Shown here: positions 47,280 to 56,159 of the stretch, in pieces
Layout: every line of letters begins with the position of its first letter
Position numbering within the stretch: position 1 is the stretch's first letter
From: Gallionella sp.
GTDB taxonomy: Bacteria > Pseudomonadota > Gammaproteobacteria > Burkholderiales > Gallionellaceae
Length of the DNA: 64,000 nucleotides
Assembly (NCBI GenBank): GCA_003153155.1
Contig: PLWV01000022.1
Coordinates: 1 to 64,000 of the forward strand
Reading direction: 5' to 3'
Translations under genes and position numbers: made by a program
Notes under the pieces: generated by a model
What the model saw: the letters and a program-made list of their open reading frames with translations, nothing else
What the model was told of the DNA's origin: nothing
The model's database searches: none

Positions 47280-49196
47280 ATGCGAACTCATTATTGCGGA
47301 CTGCTTAACACCGACCAACTCGACCAAACCGTTAGCCTGTGCGGCTGGGCGCATCGCCGCCGCGATCACGGCGGGGTGATTTTCATCGACCTGCGCGACC
47401 GCGAAGGTCTGGCGCAAATCGTCTGCGACCCGGATCGCGCCGAGATGTTCAAGATCGCCGAATCGGTGCGCAACGAGTTTGTGCTGCGCATCACCGGCAA
47501 GGTGCGTCACCGTCCGGCAGGCACGACCAATTCGAATATCACCAGCGGCGAAATCGAAATCCTGTGCCACGAGATCGAGGTGCTGAATACCGCGCTGACC
47601 CCGCCGTTCCAGCTGGATGACGAGCACCTGTCCGAAACGGTGCGTCTCACCCATCGCGTGATCGATCTGCGTCGTCCGCAGATGCAGAAGAACATGATGC
47701 TGCGCTACAAGGTGGCGATGGCGTTTCGCCGCTTCCTCGACAGCCGCGGTTTCATCGACATCGAAACGCCGATGCTGACCAAGTCCACGCCGGAAGGCGC
47801 GCGCGATTACCTGGTGCCGTCGCGCGTGCATCCGGGCGAATTCTTCGCGCTGCCGCAATCGCCGCAGTTGTTCAAGCAGTTGCTGATGGTGGCGGGTTTC
47901 GATCGCTACTATCAAATTACCAAGTGCTTTCGCGACGAAGACTTGCGTGCCGATCGTCAGCCCGAATTCACCCAGGTGGATATCGAGACTTCATTCCTGA
48001 ATGAGACGCAGATCACCGTGCTGATGGAAGAGATGATACGCACCGTGTTCAAGGAAACGCTGGATGTGGAACTGCCTGATCCGTTCCCGCGCATGACTCA
48101 TGCGGAGGCGATGGCGCGCTACGGTTCGGACAAGCCGGACTTGCGCGTGACGCTGGAGCTGACCGAAGTCACCGACGCGGTGAAAGATGTCGCGTTCAAG
48201 GTGTTCTCCGGTGTGGCCAATTCTGAAAATGGCCGCGTCGCTGCATTGCGCGTGCCGGGCGGCGGCGCGTTTTCGCGCGGCGAGATCGACGACTATACCA
48301 AGTTCGTTGGCATCTATGGCGCGAAGGGCTTGGCTTACATCAAGGTCAACGACATTACGCAGCTCAACGAAACCGGCTTGCAGTCGCCTATCGTGAAGAA
48401 CCTCCACGAAGCGGCATTGCGCGCCATCATCGAACGAACCGGCGCGCGGAATGGCGACATTATTTTCTTCGGTGCGGACAAGGAAAAAATCGTCAATGAC
48501 GCGCTCGGCGCGTTGCGCACCCGGATCGGACACGACAAGGGTTACACCAACGGTAACGCATGGGAACCGCTGTGGGTGGTGGATTTCCCTGTGTTCGAAT
48601 ACGACGAGGAAGCCCAGCGTTGGAACGCTTGCCATCACCCGTTCACCGCCCCCAAGGACGAACATCTTGCGCTGCTGGAAAGCGATCCGGGCAAATGTCT
48701 GGCGAAGGCCTACGACCTCGCCTTGAACGGTTCGGAAATCGGTGGCGGCTCGGTGCGTATCCATCAGGAGGCGGTGCAGTCGCAGGTGTTCCGCGCGCTC
48801 AACATCGGCGCGGAAGAAGCGCAGCTCAAGTTTGGTTTCCTGCTCGATGCATTGCAATACGGCGCGCCACCGCATGGTGGCCTGGCGTTCGGGCTGGATC
48901 GTATCGTGGCCATGATGACCGGTTCGGAATCCATCCGCGACGTGATCGCCTTCCCCAAGACGCAGAGCGCGCAATGTCTGCTGACCCAGGCGCCCAGTGC
49001 CGTGGATGAAAGACAGTTACGCGACCTGCACATCCGTCTGCGCCAGCAAGTGCAAACCACGGCTGAAGTTGAAGTACCCGCAGGGAGTACACCAAAGGTA
49101 GGCAATCCGCTATCCAGCAAGCTGGATGCGGAGTTGACACCGCCGGTGGGTACCCCGCAGCTTCGTCGCGACCCTTCCGCAGTGACCAGGGAATAA
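47280..49196 (+). CDS. aspS: Aspartyl-tRNA synthetase with repeat-derived C-terminal extension
   Basis: A 638-residue class II synthetase. The anticodon-binding OB fold has [20 protein letters not shown]. The catalytic core has [22 protein letters not shown] and [19 protein letters not shown], a GAD domain follows, and motif 3 is [14 protein letters not shown]. The protein should end near [10 protein letters not shown]; here about 40 more residues follow ([16 protein letters not shown] ...), encoded by a palindromic segment (49075-49165). The tail is rich in Pro, Gly, Thr and Ser and resembles no AspRS domain. The core looks intact. Confidence 0.95.
   Translation: MRTHYCGLLNTDQLDQTVSLCGWAHRRRDHGGVIFIDLRDREGLAQIVCDPDRAEMFKIAESVRNEFVLRITGKVRHRPAGTTNSNITSGEIEILCHEIEVLNTALTPPFQLDDEHLSETVRLTHRVIDLRRPQMQKNMMLRYKVAMAFRRFLDSRGFIDIETPMLTKSTPEGARDYLVPSRVHPGEFFALPQSPQLFKQLLMVAGFDRYYQITKCFRDEDLRADRQPEFTQVDIETSFLNETQITVLMEEMIRTVFKETLDVELPDPFPRMTHAEAMARYGSDKPDLRVTLELTEVTDAVKDVAFKVFSGVANSENGRVAALRVPGGGAFSRGEIDDYTKFVGIYGAKGLAYIKVNDITQLNETGLQSPIVKNLHEAALRAIIERTGARNGDIIFFGADKEKIVNDALGALRTRIGHDKGYTNGNAWEPLWVVDFPVFEYDEEAQRWNACHHPFTAPKDEHLALLESDPGKCLAKAYDLALNGSEIGGGSVRIHQEAVQSQVFRALNIGAEEAQLKFGFLLDALQYGAPPHGGLAFGLDRIVAMMTGSESIRDVIAFPKTQSAQCLLTQAPSAVDERQLRDLHIRLRQQVQTTAEVEVPAGSTPKVGNPLSSKLDAELTPPVGTPQLRRDPSAVTRE
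49075..49165. repeat. Palindromic element forming the 3' end of aspS
   Basis: A central hairpin CCGC-t-ATCCAGC (49107-49118) / GCTGGAT-g-CGG (49121-49131) with a 2-nt loop lies between outer partly complementary arms (GAAGTACCCGCAGGGAGTAC from 49071; GGTGGGTACCCCGCAGCTTC to 49164). The aspS frame reads through it and gains a tail. Confidence 0.6.
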
Positions 49197-49198
49197 TC

Positions 49199-49576
49199 GT
49201 GTCGCGTATGTTGCGTTTGATGTGTGTTGTGTTGACGGCGGTGCTGTGGTTGCCGCTGGTATCTCAAGGCGCTCAACCTGCTCAAGGCGGACAGGAAGGT
49301 TTGTCTGTCATTGCGATTGCCGAACTGCCAGTCGAAGCGCGCGACACTTTGCGTGCCATCAAGCAGGGCGGGCCGTTTGCCTACCCGCGTGATGGCGTGG
49401 TGTTTAACAACTTCGAGCAGGTCTTGCCGAAGCGTCAGCGCGGCTACTATCACGAGTACACGGTCATAACGCCCGGTGTACATAATCGCGGTGTGCGCCG
49501 TATCATCAGCGGCGAGATCAACGAGTATTATTACACCGCCGATCATTACCAAACCTTCAAACGAATTCGGGAGTAG
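49199..49576 (+). CDS. Secreted barnase-type ribonuclease (ribonuclease N1 family)
   Basis: A 125-residue protein with a signal peptide (LRLMCVVLTAVLWLPLVSQGA) and a microbial RNase fold: LPVEARDTLRAIKQGGPF, FNNFEQVLPKRQRGYYHEYTV, RGVRRIISG and YYTADHYQTFKRI. Glu, Arg and His expected for the catalytic triad are present. The barstar-like gene follows after 2 bp. Start GTG 49199 has AGGGA about 8 bp upstream; ATG 49208 is an alternative. It may be an exported nuclease with its cytosolic inhibitor. Confidence 0.85.
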   Translation: MSRMLRLMCVVLTAVLWLPLVSQGAQPAQGGQEGLSVIAIAELPVEARDTLRAIKQGGPFAYPRDGVVFNNFEQVLPKRQRGYYHEYTVITPGVHNRGVRRIISGEINEYYYTADHYQTFKRIRE

Positions 49577-49578
49577 CC

Positions 49579-49974
49579 ATGAACTCATTGGCACAACAAC
49601 TGAGCAATCAGGAAGCGGCGGGCAGCTATACGCTGGATTGTAGTGTGGAAGCATTACGCAGCGCGGTTGACGAAGCCGGTTTTGCGCTGTTCGATACCGA
49701 TCTCAAGGGCGTCAAAGGCAAGCAGAACTTGCTCAATGCCTTGGCTGTTGCGGCCAACTTTCCGCCTGAATTCGGCGCGAATTGGGATGCCTTGGCTGAC
49801 GCACTGTGCGACCTGTGGTGGCATGAAGCAAGCGGATATGTGCTGCTGCTGCGCAATGCCAGCGACTCGCTTGGTCTTTCCGCCAACGATAGGGAAATTG
49901 CGCAGGACATCTTTGCCGATACGGTGGTGTATTGGCGCCAGCACAAAAAATCATTCTGGATATTTTTTGCCTAG
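49579..49974 (+). CDS. Barstar-family ribonuclease inhibitor
   Basis: A 131-residue barstar-like protein: YTLDCSVEALRSAVDEAG, FDTDLKGVKGKQNLLNALA, FPPEFGANWDALADALCDL. The acidic helix and FG(x)NWDAL signature are typical. There is no signal peptide, so it would protect the cytosol from the RNase encoded immediately upstream. Confidence 0.88.
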   Translation: MNSLAQQLSNQEAAGSYTLDCSVEALRSAVDEAGFALFDTDLKGVKGKQNLLNALAVAANFPPEFGANWDALADALCDLWWHEASGYVLLLRNASDSLGLSANDREIAQDIFADTVVYWRQHKKSFWIFFA

Positions 49975-49977
49975 GGC

Positions 49978-50532
49978 ATGAAACACTACAAACAGCCGGT
50001 CTCGGTGCTGGTAGTGATCTACACCGCTCCTTCGACAGAGCTCATAACCAGCGACTTGGCTGCTGTTGTTGGGCAGCCTAGTCGAATGGCTAGTGGTTTC
50101 ACCAGGACAGGTCTGCAAGTATTGTTGCTGGAGCGTGCCGATTATCCCGACTATTGGCAATCTGTCACCGGCAGTTGTGAAGCAGGTGAAACGCTGGTTG
50201 AGACGGCGCTGCGCGAGGTGCGCGAAGAAACCGGGCTGGATGCGCGTCAATATCCGCTCAGCGATTGGCAGTCGCAAAACGTTTATGAGATTTACCCGCA
50301 GTGGCGATACCGCTACCCACCCGACATCGCTCACAACACCGAGCATGTATTCGGTTTGGAACTCCCTTGTGTCGTACCCGTCCAACTCGAGCCGCGTGAG
50401 CACTTGAACTTTCAGTGGCTGGCGTGGCAGGATGCCGCAGAAAAAGTTTTTTCACCGAGTAATCGCGCCGCAATATTGGAATTGCCCCATCGCATACAGA
50501 CGAAAGCGCGCGTCCAGAGGAAATCTCAATGA
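49978..50532 (+). CDS. nudB: Dihydroneopterin triphosphate pyrophosphohydrolase NudB with in-frame repeat insertion
   Basis: A 184-residue Nudix hydrolase of folate synthesis. It has the start [32 protein letters not shown], and Nudix box [24 protein letters not shown]. The E. coli homologue has about 150 residues; the excess lies at about 17-44 ([19 protein letters not shown] and on), between strands that are normally joined by a short turn. This segment is encoded by an R1 palindromic element (50044-50105). The frame is kept and the catalytic part is unchanged, so the enzyme could still fold. It overlaps nadA by 4 bp. Confidence 0.9.
   Translation: MKHYKQPVSVLVVIYTAPSTELITSDLAAVVGQPSRMASGFTRTGLQVLLLERADYPDYWQSVTGSCEAGETLVETALREVREETGLDARQYPLSDWQSQNVYEIYPQWRYRYPPDIAHNTEHVFGLELPCVVPVQLEPREHLNFQWLAWQDAAEKVFSPSNRAAILELPHRIQTKARVQRKSQ
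50044..50105 (+). repeat. R1 palindromic element, copy D, inside nudB
   Basis: It starts ATAACCAGCGACTT; stems are GACT 50053-50056 / AGTC 50080-50083 and GGCTGC 50058-50063 / GCAGCC 50073-50078; it ends TAGTCGAATGGCTAGTGG then TTTCACCAG. It is read as [17 protein letters not shown]. Copies A and F in the same frame would encode closely similar peptides. Confidence 0.85.
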
Positions 50533-51611
50533 GTGAAAAAGTTATTCCGTATGCCTATGAACATCCCGGCGCTGCAACAGCTGTGGCGTGGGCGAAGGTT
50601 CCGCGCGAACCGAGCGCAGCAGAAAAACCGGAATTGATCGCGCGCATCAAGCGCATGTTGCGCGAGCAGGATGCGGTGCTGGTGTCGCACTATTACGTGC
50701 ATCCCGATTTGCAGGATCTGGCTGAAGCGACCGGCGGCATCGTTTCCGATTCTTTGGATATGGCCAACTTCGGCCATCAGCATCCGGCAAAAACCATCGT
50801 GGTCGCGGGGGTGCGCTTCATGGGCGAGACCGCGAAGATTCTTAATCCGGAAAAGCGCGTGCTGATGCCCGACCTCAAAGCGGAATGCTCGCTCGACCTC
50901 GGCTGCCCGGCGGACGAGTTCGCCGCGTTCTGCGACGCGCATCCCGACCGCACCGTGGTGGTGTATGCCAATACCAGCGCGGAGGTGAAGGCGCGTGCCG
51001 ACTGGGTGGTGACCAGTTCCATCGCGCTACCCATCATCAAACACCTCAAGGAACAGGGGCAGAAAATCCTCTGGGCACCGGATCGTCACTTGGGCGATTA
51101 CATCCAGCAGCAGACCGGCGCCGACATGCTGCTGTGGCAAGGCTCGTGCATCGTGCACGACGAATACAAGGCGAAAGAGCTGATCGAACTGAAAGCGCAG
51201 CACCCCCAAGCCAAGGTGCTGGTGCATCCCGAATCGCCGCGCGCAGTGGTCAAACTGGCGGATGTGGTCGGTTCCACCACGCAACTCATCAAGGCCTCGC
51301 AGCAAATGGATGCGCAGGAATTTATCGTTGCCACCGACAACGGCATCCTGCATAAGATGCGCACGCTGTGCCCGGATAAAGTCTTCCACGAAGCACCGAC
51401 CGCCGGAGCCGGCGCGAACTGCACCAGTTGCAGCCACTGCCCGTGGATGGCGATGAACGGCCTGATCAACTTGGCGGAAGTATTGGAAAATGGCAAGAAC
51501 GAGATACACGTCGATCCGGCGATCATTCCGCGAGCGGTGCTGTCGATAGAGCGTATGTTGGAGTTTGCTAAGCAGATTAATTTGCCGACTCGTGGGATAG
51601 GGAATGCTTAA
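50529..51611 (+). CDS. nadA: Quinolinate synthase
   Basis: A 360-residue [4Fe-4S] enzyme that condenses iminoaspartate with DHAP in de novo NAD synthesis. Seen: [69 protein letters not shown] and the C-terminal [16 protein letters not shown]. The cluster cysteines are present. nadE lies at 8 kb in the same window, and no genuine nadB is apparent unless one of the Frd-like flavoproteins serves that role, which I doubt. Confidence 0.96.
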   Translation: MSEKVIPYAYEHPGAATAVAWAKVPREPSAAEKPELIARIKRMLREQDAVLVSHYYVHPDLQDLAEATGGIVSDSLDMANFGHQHPAKTIVVAGVRFMGETAKILNPEKRVLMPDLKAECSLDLGCPADEFAAFCDAHPDRTVVVYANTSAEVKARADWVVTSSIALPIIKHLKEQGQKILWAPDRHLGDYIQQQTGADMLLWQGSCIVHDEYKAKELIELKAQHPQAKVLVHPESPRAVVKLADVVGSTTQLIKASQQMDAQEFIVATDNGILHKMRTLCPDKVFHEAPTAGAGANCTSCSHCPWMAMNGLINLAEVLENGKNEIHVDPAIIPRAVLSIERMLEFAKQINLPTRGIGNA

Positions 51612-51716
51612 AATATATAAGGCCGTTCGTGTTGACCCTTCGGCATCGCTCAGGACTAAAGGCGTGGTCGAAACATAAATGACCAAAGATAACTTCGCCG
51701 GGGTAGCCCGGCAGCT

Positions 51717-51779
51717 ATAACCAATGACTTACCCAGCGCCGTTTGCTGGGTTAGTCAGATGGCTAGTAGTTCTATCAGT
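51717..51779 (+). repeat. R1 palindromic element, copy E
   Basis: It starts ATAACCAATGACTT; stems are GACT 51726-51729 / AGTC 51753-51756 and ACCCAGC 51731-51737 / GCTGGGT 51745-51751; it ends AGTCAGATGGCTAGTAG then TTCTATCAG. The inner stem sequence is completely different from copy D, yet it pairs perfectly. Confidence 0.85.
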
Positions 51780-51850
51780 CACTTTTCTTGTCTTGCCAAG
51801 AAAAGTGACCAAAAGAAATCGTCCCCGGTTTACCGCCCCTGCGGGGTTCC

Positions 51851-52033
51851 CTCGATCAGCCGCAAGCAAGCGGGGCTGCGCAACTCGACCTGGCGGGGCG
51901 CCACCCCCCGCGCCCCACTGTGGGACTCGAACATAACCAGCGACTTGGCTGAAGTATTTTTTCAGCCTAGTCGAATGGCTAGTTGTTTCATCAGTGCTCG
52001 CCTAAACCTCCGCCCGCTTGCGGCTGATCGAGG
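51851..52033. repeat. Large inverted repeat interrupted by R1 copy F
   Basis: The left arm CTCGATCAGCCGCAAGCAAGC (51851-51871) and right arm GCTTGCGGCTGATCGAG (52016-52032) are complementary. Together with the preceding CTTTTCTTG...CAAGAAAAG hairpin they resemble a common GC-rich dispersed element. The R1 copy in the middle suggests a later insertion. Confidence 0.6.
51933..51994 (+). repeat. R1 palindromic element, copy F
   Basis: It starts ATAACCAGCGACTT; stems are GACT / AGTC (51942-51945 / 51969-51972) and GGCTGAA 51947-51953 / TTCAGCC 51961-51967; it ends AGTCGAATGGCTAGTTG then TTTCATCAG. Confidence 0.85.
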
Positions 52034-52206
52034 CGGCGCACAGGGGAATTGGGAGGTGCGCAAAGAGCACATCACAAAATATTTTCAGCCACTTGCCATG
52101 CACACGGCTGGTTTCGACTGCCAGCTCAACCGATCGTTGCGAAAAGCTGACGTTCGAGTCAATTTTTAAGGTATTTTTGAAAATTCATTCACCCGGAGAA
52201 ATCACC

Positions 52207-52704
52207 ATGCGTCTGTCCAACCTCTGCGTGGTTCTCACTTTGTTATTCTCGACAGCCACTTTTGATTAGGACCTGATGCCAATGGCCGGTAGCTTCATGG
52301 GTAAACCAATGACGGGCAAACCGATGCGGGAGAAGGTGGATGATAACCGCTAGATCGTCCCGTTGACCGAAGCTGAAATAACGATCGTAGCGGAGGAAAT
52401 GCGCCAGATGCTGGCGAGCGTTCAAGGGATTACGGACGGTCTCGCTCTGGGCGACATGCAGGCCATGGTCGAGGCCGCATCCAAAAGCGGCGGGTCCATG
52501 ATGCAGGAACTGCCTTCGCAGAGTCGCGTGAAGTTTCCAGAACCGTTTACGCAGATGGGTATGGCTTCGCACAAGGTCTTCGACCAGATCGCGTAGGAAA
52601 CAAAAACCATTAACAATTCTGCTTCTATCCTCAAACAACTTTCCACAGCCATGCAGAATTGTGTCGCGTGTCACGCCACTTACTGCTTCGCGCCACCAAA
52701 TTAA
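52207..52704 (+). pseudogene. Broken c-type cytochrome gene with three in-frame TAG codons
   Basis: One frame of 166 codons runs from ATG 52207 (GGAG Shine-Dalgarno 8 bp upstream) to TAA 52702-52704. It starts with a signal-peptide-like MRLSNLCVVLTLLFSTATF and ends with a haem-attachment site CVACH (52660-52674) followed by ATYCFAPPN. Helical stretches such as LTEAEITIVAEEMRQML suggest a cytochrome c'/c-556-like small protein. Three TAG stops interrupt it, at 52267, 52351 and 52594. There is no frameshift. TAG is a normal stop for many neighbouring genes (hisS, rmuC, nadE), so read-through is unlikely and a decaying gene is the simplest view. Confidence 0.75.
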
Positions 52705-52715
52705 ATCTGAACTAT

Positions 52716-52775
52716 CACCTAACTAAAGTAGGTGAGTTGGCGCAGTCTAGTCGCAGTATCAACCAGTCATTGGCT
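52716..52775. repeat. R2 dispersed repeat, copy 1
   Basis: TCACCTAACTAAAGTAGGTGA forms a 6-bp hairpin, followed by GTTGGCGCA...CGCA...AACCAGTCATTGGC. The order and wording match 57128-57190 (AGGTGGGTTAGCGCA...CGCA...AACCAGTAAT). The end also resembles the R1 tail (GGCTAGTGATCAG). Confidence 0.5.
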
Positions 52776-52952
52776 AGTGATCAGTGAATCTCTGGAACGG
52801 CACATTCGAGACGTTCAGCGTTGCTGGAGATGGACAGTAACAGTTGGCAAAATTACGGCTTACCTATGAATAATCGGAACTATCAATAGAGCACTTGCAG
52901 TGCTGACCTGCTGCCAATTTTAGTGCCAAAAACTGAGAGAGGTTTTATCACT

Positions 52953-54911
52953 TCATGCTGCTTCTCCGTTTTCTGACACATGTTTCAGATATAACACCCC
53001 CAGCGGCGGCAGGGCTAGCGAGAGGGAATGATAGTACCCTTGCGCCGCCACCGGCGAGGCCTCGACGCCGCCCAGATTACCGACGCCGCTGCCGCCGTAG
53101 ATGCCCGCGTCGCTGTTGAGAATCTCCCGCCAGTAGCCGCCACGCGGCACGCCGACGATATAGTTTTGTCTTACCACCGGCGTGAAGTTGCATACCACCA
53201 GCACGCTGTCCTCGGGTTGGCGGCCATGGCGCAGGAAACTGATCACGCTTTCTTCCCAGTCGTGGAAGTCCACCCAGCTGAAACCGTCGCCGGAAAAGTC
53301 CTTCTCGTAGAGTGCCGCTTCCGCACGGTAGCAGCAGTTCAGATCGCTCACCCAGCGTTGCAGGCCGGCATGCAGTGGATATTGCAGGACCTGCCATTCC
53401 AGGCTTTCATCGTGTTGCCATTCGCGGCGTTGTCCGAACTCCCCGCCCATGAACAGGAGCTTCTTGCCGGGATGACCCCACATGTGCCCGTAGAGCAGGC
53501 GCAGGTTGGCGAACTGCTGCCATTCGTCGCCCGGCATCTTGCCGATCAACGAGCCCTTGCCATGCACCACCTCGTCGTGGGACAGCGGCAGGACGAAGTT
53601 CTCGGTGAATGCATACCAGATGCTGAAGGTGAGCTTTTCGTGGTGAAACTTGCGGAATACCGGATCCTGCTGGAAGTACTTCAGCGTGTCGTGCATCCAG
53701 CCCATGTTCCACTTCATGCCAAAGCCCAGCCCGCCCGCATCGGTGGGACGCGACACCATCGGCCAAGCGGTGGATTCCTCGGCAATGGTCAGGGTATCCG
53801 GGTGATCGCGATATACCGCCTCGTTGAGCTTGCGCAGGAACTGCATGGCATCAAGGTTCTCGCGACCACCATGGGCGTTGGGTATCCACTCGCCCTCCTT
53901 GCGTCCGTAGTCTAGGTAAAGCATCGAGGCGACACCGTCGACGCGCAGACCATCAATATGGTACTTGTCGAGCCAGAACAGGGCGCTGGACAGCAGGAAG
54001 GCGCGCACTTCGTTGCGGCCATAGTTGAAGATGGCGTCGTTCCATTCGGGATGATGGCCCTGACGCGGGTCGGCATGCTCGAACAGGTGGGTGCCGTCGA
54101 AATAGGTGAGACCATGCTCGTCGCTGGGAAAGTGTGAAGGCACCCAGTCGAGTATCACTCCGATGCCCGCTTGGTGCAGGTGATCGATCAAGGCCATCAA
54201 ATCCTGCGGCGTACCTTGGCGCGAGGTTGGGGCGAAATAGCCGGCGGTCTGGTAACCCCAGGAGCCGAAGAACGGATGCTCTGTTACCGGCAGCAGTTCG
54301 ACGTGAGTGAAGCCCAGTTCGCGCACATGATCCGCTAGCAGCGGCGCGATTTCCCGGTAGCTTAGCGAACGATTGCCCTCCTCGGGTACCCGTCTCCATG
54401 AGCCCAGATGCACTTCGTAAATCGACATCGGGGCGTCCAGCGCATTGGCCGCACGCCGCCGCGACATCCATTCCCCGTCCTGCCAGTCGTAAGCCAGATC
54501 CCAGACGCGGGAACCGGTGCGTGGCGCTACTTCACTGAACATGGCATAAGGATCGGCCTTGTCGACCTGGTAGTTCTGGTCGCGCGAGGCGATGTGATAT
54601 TTGTAGCAATCGCCGCTAACGATGCCCGGCACAAAGTTTTCCCATACGCCGGAACCGTCCGGCCGCTGAGCCAGAGGCTGAGAGAACTTGTCCCAGCCAT
54701 TGAAATCGCCGATAACCGATACGGCGACGGCATTCGGCGCCCACACCGCGAAGTGCACACCATCGCGTCCCTCGCTGCTAGTGAGATGGGCTCCCAGTTT
54801 TTCGGAAAGACGTGTATGGGTCCCTTCCTTGAATAGGAATACATCGTGCTCGGTGAGCAGGGCTGGACTGACGTGCTGGCTGTCTTTTTTTTGTGTGGCG
54901 GCTTCTTCCAT
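52953..54911 (-). CDS. glgB: 1,4-alpha-glucan branching enzyme
   Basis: A 652-residue GH13 enzyme that makes alpha-1,6 branches in glycogen. An N-terminal CBM48 region ([21 protein letters not shown]) precedes the catalytic barrel with [28 protein letters not shown] (nucleophile Asp), [10 protein letters not shown] (acid/base Glu) and [16 protein letters not shown] chose ATG 54911 (MEEAATQKK) because AGGAGG lies 7 bp upstream; ATG 54956 is also in frame. No glgA, glgC or glgX is adjacent. The minus-strand orientation matches the glucan genes at 58-64 kb, with other genes between. Confidence 0.95.
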   Translation of the reverse strand: MEEAATQKKDSQHVSPALLTEHDVFLFKEGTHTRLSEKLGAHLTSSEGRDGVHFAVWAPNAVAVSVIGDFNGWDKFSQPLAQRPDGSGVWENFVPGIVSGDCYKYHIASRDQNYQVDKADPYAMFSEVAPRTGSRVWDLAYDWQDGEWMSRRRAANALDAPMSIYEVHLGSWRRVPEEGNRSLSYREIAPLLADHVRELGFTHVELLPVTEHPFFGSWGYQTAGYFAPTSRQGTPQDLMALIDHLHQAGIGVILDWVPSHFPSDEHGLTYFDGTHLFEHADPRQGHHPEWNDAIFNYGRNEVRAFLLSSALFWLDKYHIDGLRVDGVASMLYLDYGRKEGEWIPNAHGGRENLDAMQFLRKLNEAVYRDHPDTLTIAEESTAWPMVSRPTDAGGLGFGMKWNMGWMHDTLKYFQQDPVFRKFHHEKLTFSIWYAFTENFVLPLSHDEVVHGKGSLIGKMPGDEWQQFANLRLLYGHMWGHPGKKLLFMGGEFGQRREWQHDESLEWQVLQYPLHAGLQRWVSDLNCCYRAEAALYEKDFSGDGFSWVDFHDWEESVISFLRHGRQPEDSVLVVCNFTPVVRQNYIVGVPRGGYWREILNSDAGIYGGSGVGNLGGVEASPVAAQGYYHSLSLALPPLGVLYLKHVSENGEAA

Positions 54912-54956
54912 CTGAGGGCCTCCTGGGCTGTATTTTATGCCTGTTGGCGAATGCAT

Positions 54957-55425
54957 TGGCCATATTGTCGAGCTTTAGCGGGCGAATGAAAGTTGGTATT
55001 TTAGGGCAGGCTGTTCCGTCACTGTTCGTTGGTAAAGCGAGAATATTCTTGAATTTACGTTGCAGCAAAATATTATTATTCTTGACTTAATGTTTAAGGA
55101 ATATGTTATTGCACAATAATATATTTCAGGCAAGCAAAGAGGTGGACGGTGGCAAGAGGAACGAAGAAGAAAAGCGGAGAGGAGCCCGAAAACCGAGTGG
55201 AATGTGTTGTTGCATAATTGCCAGCCCGAAAGCAGCCCATCGTAACTTTGCATTCAGGTCTGTTATTCAGATCGCCACATAGTGGTCACTCGTGACAAGC
55301 AGTTTTCGACACATTATAGTCATTCCGTTCTGTTTTCAGTGATACTAGTCACAGCTGGCAGATAGCTGTCAGCGAAGGCAGGACATGCATCTGCGGATTA
55401 CGAATATTCGACACTAACATTCGAT
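54957..55425. other. AT-rich spacer upstream of glgB
   Basis: No gene recognised. It is AT-rich around 55030-55130 (TATTATTATTCTTGAC ... CACAATAATATATT), probably holding the glgB promoter on the minus strand, though I could not assign boxes. Frames here are short and unlike proteins. Confidence 0.4.
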
Positions 55426-55429
55426 GTTT

Positions 55430-55750
55430 CCGGATTTGATTTCGAATCCGCAGGTGCGCTTGGGTTCGAGCGCAGCGGCAACAAGTGCTGGGTCCATTGG
55501 CGCATCGCCTGCCCCACCTTCCTCCGCCAAACCTTTGTCGAGTGGGCGCGGGCTCAACCATATCAAGATCATTCTGGGCAGGCGCCTATTATCAGCAACA
55601 ACGCCAAAAAGGTTGCTCACATCGAGTGGTGGTAGGAGCCTTGGCGTTCAAGTGGATACGAATCATCTATCGCTGCTGGAAGACACGGACTCTATATGAC
55701 GAATCCGTTTATTTGAAAGCGCTAAAGCTTCGAGGATCGCCCCTACTGGC
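55430..55750 (+). pseudogene. Transposase remnant (IS110/IS116-like C-terminal part)
   Basis: In one frame the sequence reads GNKCWVHWRIACPTFLRQTFVEWAR (written in parts: WRIACPTFLRQ, TFVEWAR). After a frameshift near 55550 another frame continues SFWAGAYYQQQRQKG, GALAFKWIRIIYRCWKTR, TLYDESVYLKALKLRGSPLL. This is the typical C-terminal end of IS110/IS116/IS902-type transposases. No N-terminal part or ends were found, so it is an old fragment. Confidence 0.7.
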
Positions 55751-56159
55751 TAACGTCTCTGAATCCGCAAAAAATGACTTGACGGAGTGCCTCAGGCCGC
55801 GAAGCAGCTATTCGAAATTAGGAGAAATCGGTCATAGCCTGAGGGTTTGCTGCAACACCTCTCACAAACCATTTATTACCGAATCCTTCAGGATTGCTTG
55901 GATTTCGGGTTATGGCAATTTTTTGGCGAGACGGCAAGCCTTCCCCTGAGTGTGTCATGTCTCAGTCGCGACGAATTGGAGATTTCAAAACCTCCATGGC
56001 ACAGAAAGTACCTTCTGTTATCATCAGACCCTTGCAAAGAATATAGGCGCAACTTGCGTCAACTAGTTTTATTTTGATGCATTATTGTACAAGCACACTA
56101 ACTCCCTAATTGGGGTATACAGCAACCACTGCCGCCAACAACATTTTGGAGAAATGCAC
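55751..56159. other. Spacer between transposase remnant and SHOCT protein gene
   Basis: No convincing gene. A short frame at about 55915-56055 (FWRDGKPSPECVMSQ ...) has no start signal and no recognised family; it may be the end of a lost gene. Confidence 0.35.

Larger units (their letters stand above)
51612..52206. other. Repeat-mosaic intergenic region between nadA and the cytochrome pseudogene
   Basis: No gene. It contains R1 copy E (51717-51779); a CACTTTTCTTG/CAAGAAAAGTG hairpin (about 51779-51808) of a widespread proteobacterial repeat; 23-bp-scale inverted arms at 51851-51873 and 52012-52033; and R1 copy F (51933-51994) inside that inverted repeat. AT-rich sequence before 52207 may hold an old promoter. 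Confidence 0.7.

Noticed and set aside
45814-51994. R1 copies as integron attC sites
   Set aside because: No integrase gene and no GTTRRRY/RYYYAAC core sites at the ends. Copies lie in an intergenic array, inside nudB and inside another repeat, not between cassettes.
52207-52704. Amber (TAG) recoding or pyrrolysine in the cytochrome c frame
   Set aside because: TAG is the ordinary stop of several intact genes here (hisS, rmuC, nadE, glnB), and no pyl genes are seen. Nonsense decay is simpler.
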